Assembly (NCBI RefSeq): GCF_013408825.1
Contig: NZ_JACCBZ010000002.1
Location: 496,001 to 560,000, forward strand
From: Mucilaginibacter tundrae
Lineage (GTDB): Bacteria; Bacteroidota; Bacteroidia; Sphingobacteriales; Sphingobacteriaceae
Direction: 5' to 3'
DNA: 64,000 nt
Shown here: piece after piece, positions 35,505-44,721 of the stretch
Layout: every line of letters starts with the position of its first letter
Position numbering within the stretch: position 1 is the stretch's first letter
Program-made: the position numbers and the translations under genes
Notes under the pieces: generated by a model
What the model was told of the DNA's origin: nothing
Seen by the model: only the letters and a program-made list of their open reading frames with translations
Database searches by the model: none

Positions 35505-35637
35505 GAGCGCAAACGTCCGACGGAAAACCGGGCCGGGAGCTGGCCCAGCGGGCAGAAGGTTTTTTCCGTCTTGATTTTTTGCTGCCTTTTTTATCAAGAA
35601 AAAAGTAGTAGCCCCCGCGGCAATGAGCGGAACAGAA
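35505..35637 (+). repeat. Structured ~130-base repeat, copy C
   Basis: Near-identical to copy A in its first 70 bases. It has the GACGGAAAA/TTTTCCGTC outer stem, an inner GGGCC/GGCCC stem and a CTTTTTT/AAAAAAG hairpin with different bases from copy A. A decayed REP-like palindrome follows (35660-35733, AGGAACGAAGCATCTAT). It lies between the convergent hydrolase and dnaE genes. Confidence 0.75.
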
Positions 35638-35738
35638 TAACTTATTAAAACAAGAATATTTCTGCTGAGGAACGAAGCATCTATCCGCAGTAAACCACCT
35701 TACATTCTCCGTTCTATTCAGAATAACAAGTATGAAAA

Positions 35739-38700
35739 TTACGAATTCAACACCGGTTGCACATTCGTAATATTAAAAATATCAGCCATCAAATCATCAC
35801 TCGGGTTAACCTTCAAGCTCTTAGAAATCGCTTCCAGCACAATCGTATCCTCCCTATCCTTCACTAAAAACCTTACCGAGCAATTTTTAACCGGGTACTT
35901 CTCTATATTCACATCAATCACCTGCTGAATGTTATTCATTAACTGCTCATTTAACAACTGTAGGTCAACACAAACCGTAAGCGATTTCGTCAGCTTATCG
36001 CGCATTTCTGATAACGGACTCATGTTCAAAATCTTCATGTCCCAGTTATCCTTCTGCCTGAATTTCTCTTCGATGATGCCTTTAATATGCAGGAAATAAC
36101 CATCAACCAACAAATACCTGAATTTCATATAATCCTCGCCAAATAGCGCGAATTCATATGATTCCTTGTAATCCTCCAACACAAATGTCCCGAATGGCTT
36201 ACCGTTTTTAGTCATTTTATGCTGAACACCTGATACCAGGCCCCCCACACGAATATCACCACGCTTGCGCAGTTCATTAAACGCGTTCATGATCTCCTCA
36301 CCACCCTCACCGCTACGGGCTTTCTGCATATTTTTCAGATCGCTGATGTTGGTGTTGCAATAGCGCTCCATCTCCAGCTTAAAGTTATCCAGCGGGTGCC
36401 CGGTAAGGTAAATACCGATTACATCCTTCTCAAATTTCAGCTTCTCAATCAGCGGCCACTCATCCGCCTCCGGCATACTTGGCTCCGGAACATACGAAGC
36501 TACCGAACCACCAAATAAAGAAGATTGGTTACTGCTTTGCGTATTCTGGTAATCGTTGGCATATTTTATTAAACGCTCTACACCTGTTAAAATACCGTTC
36601 TCTGTTTTGGCGAAGAACTGCGCACGGTTCAATCCCATAGCATCAAAAGCACCGCCATAGATCAGGTTTTCATATGATTTCCGGTTAACGCTGCGGGTAT
36701 TTGATCGCTGCGCGAAATCATAAACAGATTTATATGGCCCACGCTCGTTGCGCTCTTCAATAATACTTTCAACCGCTTTATCGCCTACGCCTTTCACGCC
36801 TGTCAAACCAAACCGAATTTCACCTTTGGAGTTCACCGCGAAAGCCAAATCCGATTCATTTACATCAGGTCCCAAAACATGCACACCCATTCGGCGGCAC
36901 TCATCCATAAAAAAGGTTATCTTTTCCATGTTGTTCTGGTTGTTCAATACCGCGGCCATATATTCGCTAGGGTAATGGGCTTTTAAATAGGCGGTTTGAT
37001 ACGCCACAAAAGCATAACAGGTAGAGTGCGATTTATTGAACGCGTATTGCGCGAATGCTTTCCAATCGTTCCAAACCTTGGTCAGTTTATCTTTAGGGTG
37101 ACCTTTAGCGGTAGCGCCACTCATAAACTGGGCCTCCATTTTATTCAGTACCTCAATTTGTTTTTTACCCATCGCCTTACGCAAAACGTCGGCATCGCCT
37201 TTACTAAAGCCAGCCAGCTTTTGCGATAAAAGCATCACCTGTTCCTGGTATACGGTAATACCGTAGGTTTCGCCCAGATATTCCTCCATATCAGGTAAAT
37301 CAAAAGCTATCGGTTCATACCCATGTTTACGCTTAATAAACAGCGGGATATATTCAATCGGCCCCGGGCGGTAAAGCGCATTCATGGCAATCAGATCCTC
37401 AAACTTATCCGGCTTCAAGTCGCGCAGGTACATTTGCATCCCATCACTTTCAAACTGGAACGTGCCGTTTGTATCGCCTTTCTGGTAAAGCTCAAAAGTC
37501 TTGGCATCATCCAACGGAATGTAATCTATATCGATAACAACGCCATGGTTTTGTTTGATGAGCCTTAACGCATCCTTAATAATGGTCAGGGTTTTTAAAC
37601 CCAAAAAGTCCATCTTAATAACGCCCGCATCCTCAATTACCCGCCCGTCGTATTGGGTAACCAACAGATCGGAGTCTTTAGCAACCGCTACCGGCACAAT
37701 ATCGGTTATGTCATAAGGGGCTATGATGATACCGGCGGCATGCACCCCCGTATTACGGATTGACCCTTCCAGTTTCCCCGCCTCGCGCAAAACGGTTGCC
37801 CGCAGGTCATTCCCTTTAACTATCGCTTGTAGTTCGGGTACCTGGTCTATCGCGCCTTGCAGCGTGATACCCAAGGTATCTGGCACCATTTTCTTCAGTA
37901 AGTTTACTTCAGATAACGGCATATCCAGCACACGCCCCACATCCTGTATACTGGTACGGGCCGCCATTGAACCATAAGTAATGATCTGCGCTACCTGGTT
38001 CTTACCGTATTTTTCAACTACATAGTCAATAACTTTTTGCCTGCCCGCATCGTCAAAATCCGTATCAATATCGGGCATCGACTTACGGTCAGGGTTCAAA
38101 AATCTTTCGAATAGCAAATTATATTTCAGCGGATCGATATTGGTGATCCCGATACAATACGCCACCACCGACCCCGCCGCCGAACCACGACCCGGGCCAA
38201 TAAACACACCCATATCACGGCCAGCTTTGATGAAATCGGCTACAATTAAAAAGTAGCCGGCAAAGCCCATAGTACGGATGGTGAACAGCTCAAAATTGAT
38301 ACGTTCTTCTGCCTCCGGCGATATATCTACATAGCGGTCTTTAGCGCCTAAAAAGGTAAGGTGCTTCAGGTATTCCCATTGGTTTAGTGTATCCGAATCA
38401 GGGGTCAGGTCGCTGTGTATCTTAAACTCCGGCGGGATAACGAAGTTGGGCAGTAAAATATCCCTCTTCAGCTTTAATACATCTACCTTATCTACAATCT
38501 CATTGGTATTATCTAATGATTCCGGCAAATCATGGAACAGCTTGCCCATTTCCGATTGCGTTTTAAAATAAAACTGGTCGTTAGGGAAACCGAATCGATA
38601 GCCCTTACCGCCTTCTTCATCAGTAGCGATGGGCGTACTTTGCATATCGCCGGTATTCACGCACAACAAAATATCATGCGCGTTCGAGTCCTGCTGATCC

Positions 38701-39332
38701 ACGTAGTGCGAATCATTTGAACATATCACTTTTACATTATATTTCTTGGCGTATTTAAGCAATACATTATTTACAGTGTGCTGCTCAGGTATATCGTGGC
38801 GTTGCAGCTCGATGTAATAATCTTCGCCAAACAGATCCAGCCACCATTTAAATTCCGCTTCGGCCTCATCTTCAGTTTTACGCAATATTGCTTGCGGTAC
38901 CGATGCGCCTATACAGCAGGTAGTAGCAATTAAGCCTTTGTGGTATTTTAAAATCAGTTCCTTATCAACACGGGGCCATTTGCTGTAAAGGCCTTCCATA
39001 TAGCCCAACGAACACAATTTTACCAGGTTCTTATAGCCCTCGGCATTTTTAGCAAGCAAAAGCTGGTGATGCCTTACGTCCTTTTTCTCCTTGGTGAATT
39101 GTTTTTTGTGCCGATCTTCAACCACATATAATTCGCAGCCTACTATGGGTTTTACATTGTGTTTACCCGCCTCGGCCACAAATTTAAATGCACCAAACAT
39201 ATTGCCGTGGTCGGTAATGGCCAGGGCTTTCATGCCATCGGCGGCGGCCTTTTTGTATAGTTTACCTATATCGGCGGCACCGTCGAGTAATGAAAATTGA
39301 GTATGTACGTGTAAGTGCGAAAAATCGGGCAT
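35739..39332 (-). CDS. dnaE: DNA polymerase III subunit alpha
   Basis: This 1197-residue replicative polymerase starts with a PHP domain (FSHLHVHTQFSLLDGAADI). The catalytic palm has Asp residues in MPDIDTDFDDAGRQ (about residues 415-425) and KMDFLGLKTL (Asp575). The fingers follow, then a helix-hairpin-helix region (FGLTGVKGVGDKAVESI) and a C-terminal OB fold (VGGLVSGVQHKMTKNGKPFG). It synthesises the chromosome as part of the holoenzyme. It is full length and ends with a short tail, FNITNVQPVLNS. Its stop is close to repeat copy C and the decayed palindrome. Confidence 0.98.
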   Translation of the reverse strand: MPDFSHLHVHTQFSLLDGAADIGKLYKKAAADGMKALAITDHGNMFGAFKFVAEAGKHNVKPIVGCELYVVEDRHKKQFTKEKKDVRHHQLLLAKNAEGYKNLVKLCSLGYMEGLYSKWPRVDKELILKYHKGLIATTCCIGASVPQAILRKTEDEAEAEFKWWLDLFGEDYYIELQRHDIPEQHTVNNVLLKYAKKYNVKVICSNDSHYVDQQDSNAHDILLCVNTGDMQSTPIATDEEGGKGYRFGFPNDQFYFKTQSEMGKLFHDLPESLDNTNEIVDKVDVLKLKRDILLPNFVIPPEFKIHSDLTPDSDTLNQWEYLKHLTFLGAKDRYVDISPEAEERINFELFTIRTMGFAGYFLIVADFIKAGRDMGVFIGPGRGSAAGSVVAYCIGITNIDPLKYNLLFERFLNPDRKSMPDIDTDFDDAGRQKVIDYVVEKYGKNQVAQIITYGSMAARTSIQDVGRVLDMPLSEVNLLKKMVPDTLGITLQGAIDQVPELQAIVKGNDLRATVLREAGKLEGSIRNTGVHAAGIIIAPYDITDIVPVAVAKDSDLLVTQYDGRVIEDAGVIKMDFLGLKTLTIIKDALRLIKQNHGVVIDIDYIPLDDAKTFELYQKGDTNGTFQFESDGMQMYLRDLKPDKFEDLIAMNALYRPGPIEYIPLFIKRKHGYEPIAFDLPDMEEYLGETYGITVYQEQVMLLSQKLAGFSKGDADVLRKAMGKKQIEVLNKMEAQFMSGATAKGHPKDKLTKVWNDWKAFAQYAFNKSHSTCYAFVAYQTAYLKAHYPSEYMAAVLNNQNNMEKITFFMDECRRMGVHVLGPDVNESDLAFAVNSKGEIRFGLTGVKGVGDKAVESIIEERNERGPYKSVYDFAQRSNTRSVNRKSYENLIYGGAFDAMGLNRAQFFAKTENGILTGVERLIKYANDYQNTQSSNQSSLFGGSVASYVPEPSMPEADEWPLIEKLKFEKDVIGIYLTGHPLDNFKLEMERYCNTNISDLKNMQKARSGEGGEEIMNAFNELRKRGDIRVGGLVSGVQHKMTKNGKPFGTFVLEDYKESYEFALFGEDYMKFRYLLVDGYFLHIKGIIEEKFRQKDNWDMKILNMSPLSEMRDKLTKSLTVCVDLQLLNEQLMNNIQQVIDVNIEKYPVKNCSVRFLVKDREDTIVLEAISKSLKVNPSDDLMADIFNITNVQPVLNS

Positions 39333-39414
39333 AGTGGTAAACTAGTAAATTTTATGGCGAAATACAAAGTTATTAAAAAACAAATGCTCACCCCCCGGTG
39401 TTGAAAAAAGTATT

Positions 39415-39493
39415 AGCCCCTCCCAACCCTCCCCGGAAGGGAGGACTCAAATAATTTAAGTCTTCCCTACAGGGGAGAGATTTTGAGGGGGCT
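39415..39493. repeat. AGCCCCTCC-type palindromic spacer element
   Basis: It opens AGCCCCTCCCAACCCTCCCC and closes GATTTTGAGGGGGCT, with an internal CGGAAGGGAGGACT mirrored by AGTCTTCCCTACAGGG in part. It lies in the 229-base gap between the divergent dnaE and tamB genes. It differs in sequence from the other palindromic families here. Confidence 0.65.
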
Positions 39494-39561
39494 GGTGTAT
39501 TTAGCACACTATTTGTATTACTTAGGCAACAACAATCTTCACCTTTGAAAATTTATACAAT

Positions 39562-42500
39562 TTGAAACGATTTGGACTTATAGCGTTAAAAACTATTCTT
39601 TGGATAATTGCAAGCGTACTATTCCTGGTGCTGCTTGTAGCTATTTTAATACAGGTACCTGCCGTACAAAACTTCGCTAAAAATAAAGCTGTAACTTTTT
39701 TACAGAATAAAATTCACACCAAAGTTCGGATAGATCATATCAGCATCGGCCTGCCAAAGTCAATTGTTTTGCAAGGGGTTTATTTTGAGGATCAGAAACG
39801 CGATACCTTAATTGCCGGCGATAAACTGGAAGTAGATGTAAGCATGCTAAAACTGCTACACCACAAGTTAGAGATAAATGAAGTAAACCTGGATGGCATT
39901 ACGGCCAAGGTAAGCCGCGGGCCGGATAGCCTTTTTAATTTTGACTATATTATGCGGGCTTTTGCAAGCCCGACAAAGGTTGCTCCCAAACCAACGGACA
40001 CCGCTTCCGCAATGACGATATCGATTGAAACGGTTATTCTAAATAAGATCAACATCGCTTATAAAGATGCCATCACCGGCTATAACGTAAAGTTTTTACT
40101 GGGGCATTTTGATACCAAGATCACAACTTTCGATCTGGATAAAATGAAATTTACTATTCCGAAGGTTAACCTTTCGGGATTTAACGCGAAGATCATTCAA
40201 ACTACAGTTCCTCCGCCAAAAGCGGCCCCCCCAGTTGTGCCAATAACTACAACGCACCCACAAGGCATGTTCCTTAATATAGGTACGGTTGATATATCCA
40301 AGATTAATGTTGACTACGGTTCGCCAACCATGACCGCCAAGGTAGATCTGGGCCGTTTGTTGGTTGATATGAAAAAGATCGACCTGAACAACCAGGTCAT
40401 CGGCATCAAATCTATTGATTTAGATGACACCAAGGCAGTCCTAACCTTCGCGCAGCCGCAAAATGTTAAAAAAGAGGTGGTGAAAACTATCAAAAAACTG
40501 GATACCCTTGCAAAACCTGCTGCAAGCACTAAAGGCTGGGCAGCTACGCTGGACAGGATCACTTTTAGCAATGACAACATTAAATACGATAACAACGCTA
40601 CAAAGGCCCTGCCTAAAGGACTTGATTTTTCGCACATGGATATCCATAATTTAAATGCGGATCTCGAAAGCTTATCATACAATCCTGATACAATTTCCGG
40701 CAAAATAAATTCGTTCACTTTCTCCGAAAAAAGCGGACTGGAGTTGAAGAAATTCCACACCGCGTTCTTCTATGGGCCGAAGAATGCTTATTTGAATGAT
40801 CTGTATCTGGAAACTCCCCAAACCGTTATTCAAAAACAATTGCAGGTAAGCTACCCATCCATCGAGTCGTTAAGCACCAACTTAGGCGCATTAAACTTGA
40901 ATGCTAATTTAGATGGCAGCCGCGTTTCACTAAAAGATGTTTTAATATTGATGCCGACGATGAGCAGCTCGATCGGTAAAGTATCGCCTAACGAAGTATT
41001 CAGGATAAACGGGCGCGTATTTGGTAAGGTAGACGATTTACACATTCCAAGTTTGGAAATCACCGGCTTACGCAATACGCATATAAAGGCATCTGCCAAT
41101 ATGCGTGGCTTGCCAAATGTAAATAAAGCCACCTTTGATGTTAACATAGCCGACTTTACTACCTCTCGCACCGATATATATACACTCGCCTCAAAAGGTA
41201 TGATCCCGGCTAACGTTAGCATTCCGGAAAATATCAACCTGAAAGGGACTTTTAAAGGAGGCATCAGCAACTTCAACACCAAAATGAATTTACGTACCAG
41301 CTATGGCGCGGTAGATTTGACAGCCGCTATGAAAAACGGCAGTAATAAAAATAACGCGAGCTATTCGGCCAACATTAGGGCAAATAATTTAAATGTTGGC
41401 GCATTAACCAAGCAGCCGCAAACTGTAGGCAGTATCACGCTTTCGGCCAACATTTCAGGCACTGGGCTTAACCCAAAAACAGCGAGTTTGAAATTTAATG
41501 GCGATGTAGCGAGCGCCTATGTAAAAGGCTACACTTATCATAGCTTGAAACTGAGCGGAACAGCTCATAATGGTGCCTACGCGGCCAAAGTATTCATGAC
41601 GGATCCGAACATTCACTTCAGCCTTGATGCGAAGGCCAATATGAACAAAAAATACCCTTCAGTTTATGCTACGTTGAACGCGGATAGCATAGATATGCAA
41701 AAACTGCATTTCTCAACTACCCCCATGCGTTTCCACGGTAAAATTGTAGCTAAAGTTCCAACCGCTGATCCGAATTATTTGAATGCTGATATCGAGGCGA
41801 CTGATTTATTAGTGGTAAATGGCACCCAGCGCATAAAGCTTGATACTGTAAGCTTGTTATCTACCGCTAATGCTGACAGCAGCACTTTGAAATTAAAACT
41901 GCCAATGCTTACCGCCCACATGGCCGGTAAATACAAATTGCCCGAGATTGCTCCAGCCATGCAGGATTTGATCAACAAATATTATAACACCAGTTTAGCC
42001 ACCGGCAAACATGTAGTAAAATACTCGCCTGAGAATTTTGAGTTTGACATACACGTTGTAAAAACCCCGCTGGTATCCCAATTCGCGCCTGATCTGAAAC
42101 AGTTAGATCCTATCTTGATTAAGGGTAATTTTGATAGCCAGGCAGGTACGCTCGTAGTAAATGGCTCTATGCCGAAAGTTGTTTACGGCACTAATACCAT
42201 CAATAACTTAAAGCTAAATATTAATACAGCCAACAATGCGCTTAACTATGCCATTACCGTTGATGATGTTAAAGCTGGCTCGTCTATTAACTTACTGTAC
42301 ACCAGCATCTCAGGCAATGCCCAAAATAACAAGCTAAACCTGAGCTTACAGGTACGCGATGCCACTAAAAAAGAACGTTACCGCATAGCAGGTGTGTTCA
42401 GTGCTTTACCTAATGAGTATCAGTTTAGCTTCCTGCAAAATGGCTTGCTGCTTGATTATACAGAGTGGGCAGTTGCCTCAGACAATGCATTACAATTCGG

Positions 42501-44718
42501 TACTAAAGGTATAATGGCTAAGGATTTTGTGATCAGCAATGCCGGCCAGTCTTTAGGCATCACCAGCAACCCACAAACTTTCAACGCGCCAATTACGGTC
42601 GACTTTAAAAACTTTAAAATTGAAACATTGACCCGCCTCGCCCAACAGGATTCGTTACAGGTTGGCGGTGTGCTTAATGGCGACGCGCATATCAGTAACT
42701 TCCAAAAATCACCGGTATTTACTGCAGTTTTAAATGTGGGTGACTTTAACTTTAAAGGTGATACCGTAGGCAACATCGCCCTAAAAGTAAATAACCAAAC
42801 CGCTAACGCTTATGCTGCCGATGTAGATATTACTGGTAAAGGCAACCAGGTAACCCTCAAAGGAATTTACTATACCCAACCGAATAGTCGTTTTGATCTC
42901 GATCTGAATATCGTCACACTGAATATGAAGAGTGTTGAAGGCTTTAGCTTCGGCGCCATCCGCCGGGCTACGGGAGCTATTTCCGGGGATATGAAAATAA
43001 CCGGCACTACTGCTGCGCCTGCTGTCCGGGGTGATATTAACTTTAATAAAGTGGGCTTTAACGTGTCTATGCTCAATTCCTACTTCAGTATTCCGAATGA
43101 AAGCCTCACGTTCAATAATGATGGCATTCGTTTTAACGATTTTACACTAGTCGATTCTACCGGTAATAAGGCGGTGGTAACCGGCTCTATCTATACCACT
43201 AACTACACCGACTTTAAATTTGGCATGAAGATACACATGGACAATTTCCGTGTGATCAACTCAACTCAGGCTGATAATAAAATGTACTATGGCAAGCTTT
43301 ATTTGAATAGTGATGTAAGCATAACAGGTAATACAGATAAACCTATTGTTGATGCTACTTTAACCGTGAATGATAAAACAGATCTTACCATTGTTCTTCC
43401 GGAAAATGACCCGGGAGTTGAAGACCGTAAGGGTGTAGTGGAGGTGATTAATGAGAATGCGCCTAAGCTGGATTCTATTATGCTGGCAAAGAAACTCGAT
43501 TCGCTGAAACAATCAAACCTGAAAGGACTTGATGTAAGCGCGACCGTAAACATTAGTAAGGCTGCTAAGTTCACCATCGTTGTTGACCCCTCTAACGGAG
43601 ATGTGGTACACATACAAGGCGAAGCGCATCTGAACGGCGGTATCGACCCAAGCGGAAAAACTAATTTGACAGGCATATATACAGTCGAGGCAGGATCATA
43701 TAACCTGGCTTACGCTACGGTAAAACGTACCTTCCTGTTCAAAAAAGGAAGTACCATAACATGGACGGGCGACCCCACCAGCGCCAATATTAACCTAACC
43801 GCGGTTTACGTAGCCAATGTGCCACCGATTGATTTGGTGCAGCAACAATTAGGTGGCGATAACACCTCTGTAAACGCTACCCAATACAAACAAAAGCTGC
43901 CATTCAATGTGAATTTGAATTTAAAAAATCAATTATTAAAGCCCGATATCAGTTTCGATATCATATTGCCTGATAGCAGCTACGAGGTATCGCCTACCGT
44001 TGTTCAAACTGTTAATGACCGTTTAGCGCAGGTTCGGCAGGACCCTAACGAGATGAATAAACAAGTACTGGGCGTGCTGGTTCTGGGTCACTTCATCGGT
44101 GATAACCCACTCCAAAGCGAAGGCGGAAGTACCGGCATAAACGGCGCTATCCGTAACAGCGTAAGCAGCTTGTTATCCGACCAGTTAAATAAACTTGCGG
44201 GCAACCTGATTGGTGGTGTACAATTAAGCTTTGGCCTTACGTCGGGTGCGGATTACTCCACAGGTGTTGAGCAAAACCGTACCGATTTAAATGTTGGCCT
44301 GTCCAAACAGTTTTTAAATGACCGTGTTACCGTAACCGTAGGTAACAACTTTAATCTGGAGGGGCAAAATCAACCGGGGCAAAAAACTACCGATATAGCG
44401 GGCAACCTATCCGTAAACTACAAATTAACCGAGGATGGGCGCTACATGATCCGCGCTTACCGTAAAGATGAATTTATTGTAATAGAGGGACAAGTAGTTG
44501 AAACAGGAGTAGGCTTCTCTATCACTTACGAGTACAATAAGTTTAAAGAACTTTTCGTCAAAAAATCAAAAGAAGACAAGGAACGCGCAAAGAAATATAA
44601 ACAAGATCAAAAAGAGAAAAAGAAGGAACAAAAAGAAGCAGACAAAAAGCATGATGACGCGGTTGCGGATGTGCAACCTGCTGACCAGCCTACGCAAAAC
44701 AAACAAACATCTAACTAA
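39562..44718 (+). CDS. tamB: TamB-family envelope assembly/lipid-transport protein
   Basis: This 1718-residue protein is anchored by one N-terminal helix (about residues 8-30, LKTILWIIASVLFLVLLVAI) and has a very long periplasmic beta-rich body. The C-terminal 450 residues hold the TamB/DUF490 domain (for example GIYTVEAGSYNLAYATVKRTFLF). The end has a charged Lys/Glu-rich tail (about residues 1660-1718). TamB with a TamA-type barrel helps insert outer membrane proteins, and family members move lipids between membranes. The start codon is TTG; there is no in-frame ATG before residue 94, and the anchor requires the TTG start. tamL follows 3 bases later. Confidence 0.92.
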   Translation: MKRFGLIALKTILWIIASVLFLVLLVAILIQVPAVQNFAKNKAVTFLQNKIHTKVRIDHISIGLPKSIVLQGVYFEDQKRDTLIAGDKLEVDVSMLKLLHHKLEINEVNLDGITAKVSRGPDSLFNFDYIMRAFASPTKVAPKPTDTASAMTISIETVILNKINIAYKDAITGYNVKFLLGHFDTKITTFDLDKMKFTIPKVNLSGFNAKIIQTTVPPPKAAPPVVPITTTHPQGMFLNIGTVDISKINVDYGSPTMTAKVDLGRLLVDMKKIDLNNQVIGIKSIDLDDTKAVLTFAQPQNVKKEVVKTIKKLDTLAKPAASTKGWAATLDRITFSNDNIKYDNNATKALPKGLDFSHMDIHNLNADLESLSYNPDTISGKINSFTFSEKSGLELKKFHTAFFYGPKNAYLNDLYLETPQTVIQKQLQVSYPSIESLSTNLGALNLNANLDGSRVSLKDVLILMPTMSSSIGKVSPNEVFRINGRVFGKVDDLHIPSLEITGLRNTHIKASANMRGLPNVNKATFDVNIADFTTSRTDIYTLASKGMIPANVSIPENINLKGTFKGGISNFNTKMNLRTSYGAVDLTAAMKNGSNKNNASYSANIRANNLNVGALTKQPQTVGSITLSANISGTGLNPKTASLKFNGDVASAYVKGYTYHSLKLSGTAHNGAYAAKVFMTDPNIHFSLDAKANMNKKYPSVYATLNADSIDMQKLHFSTTPMRFHGKIVAKVPTADPNYLNADIEATDLLVVNGTQRIKLDTVSLLSTANADSSTLKLKLPMLTAHMAGKYKLPEIAPAMQDLINKYYNTSLATGKHVVKYSPENFEFDIHVVKTPLVSQFAPDLKQLDPILIKGNFDSQAGTLVVNGSMPKVVYGTNTINNLKLNINTANNALNYAITVDDVKAGSSINLLYTSISGNAQNNKLNLSLQVRDATKKERYRIAGVFSALPNEYQFSFLQNGLLLDYTEWAVASDNALQFGTKGIMAKDFVISNAGQSLGITSNPQTFNAPITVDFKNFKIETLTRLAQQDSLQVGGVLNGDAHISNFQKSPVFTAVLNVGDFNFKGDTVGNIALKVNNQTANAYAADVDITGKGNQVTLKGIYYTQPNSRFDLDLNIVTLNMKSVEGFSFGAIRRATGAISGDMKITGTTAAPAVRGDINFNKVGFNVSMLNSYFSIPNESLTFNNDGIRFNDFTLVDSTGNKAVVTGSIYTTNYTDFKFGMKIHMDNFRVINSTQADNKMYYGKLYLNSDVSITGNTDKPIVDATLTVNDKTDLTIVLPENDPGVEDRKGVVEVINENAPKLDSIMLAKKLDSLKQSNLKGLDVSATVNISKAAKFTIVVDPSNGDVVHIQGEAHLNGGIDPSGKTNLTGIYTVEAGSYNLAYATVKRTFLFKKGSTITWTGDPTSANINLTAVYVANVPPIDLVQQQLGGDNTSVNATQYKQKLPFNVNLNLKNQLLKPDISFDIILPDSSYEVSPTVVQTVNDRLAQVRQDPNEMNKQVLGVLVLGHFIGDNPLQSEGGSTGINGAIRNSVSSLLSDQLNKLAGNLIGGVQLSFGLTSGADYSTGVEQNRTDLNVGLSKQFLNDRVTVTVGNNFNLEGQNQPGQKTTDIAGNLSVNYKLTEDGRYMIRAYRKDEFIVIEGQVVETGVGFSITYEYNKFKELFVKKSKEDKERAKKYKQDQKEKKKEQKEADKKHDDAVADVQPADQPTQNKQTSN

Positions 44719-44721
44719 CCT

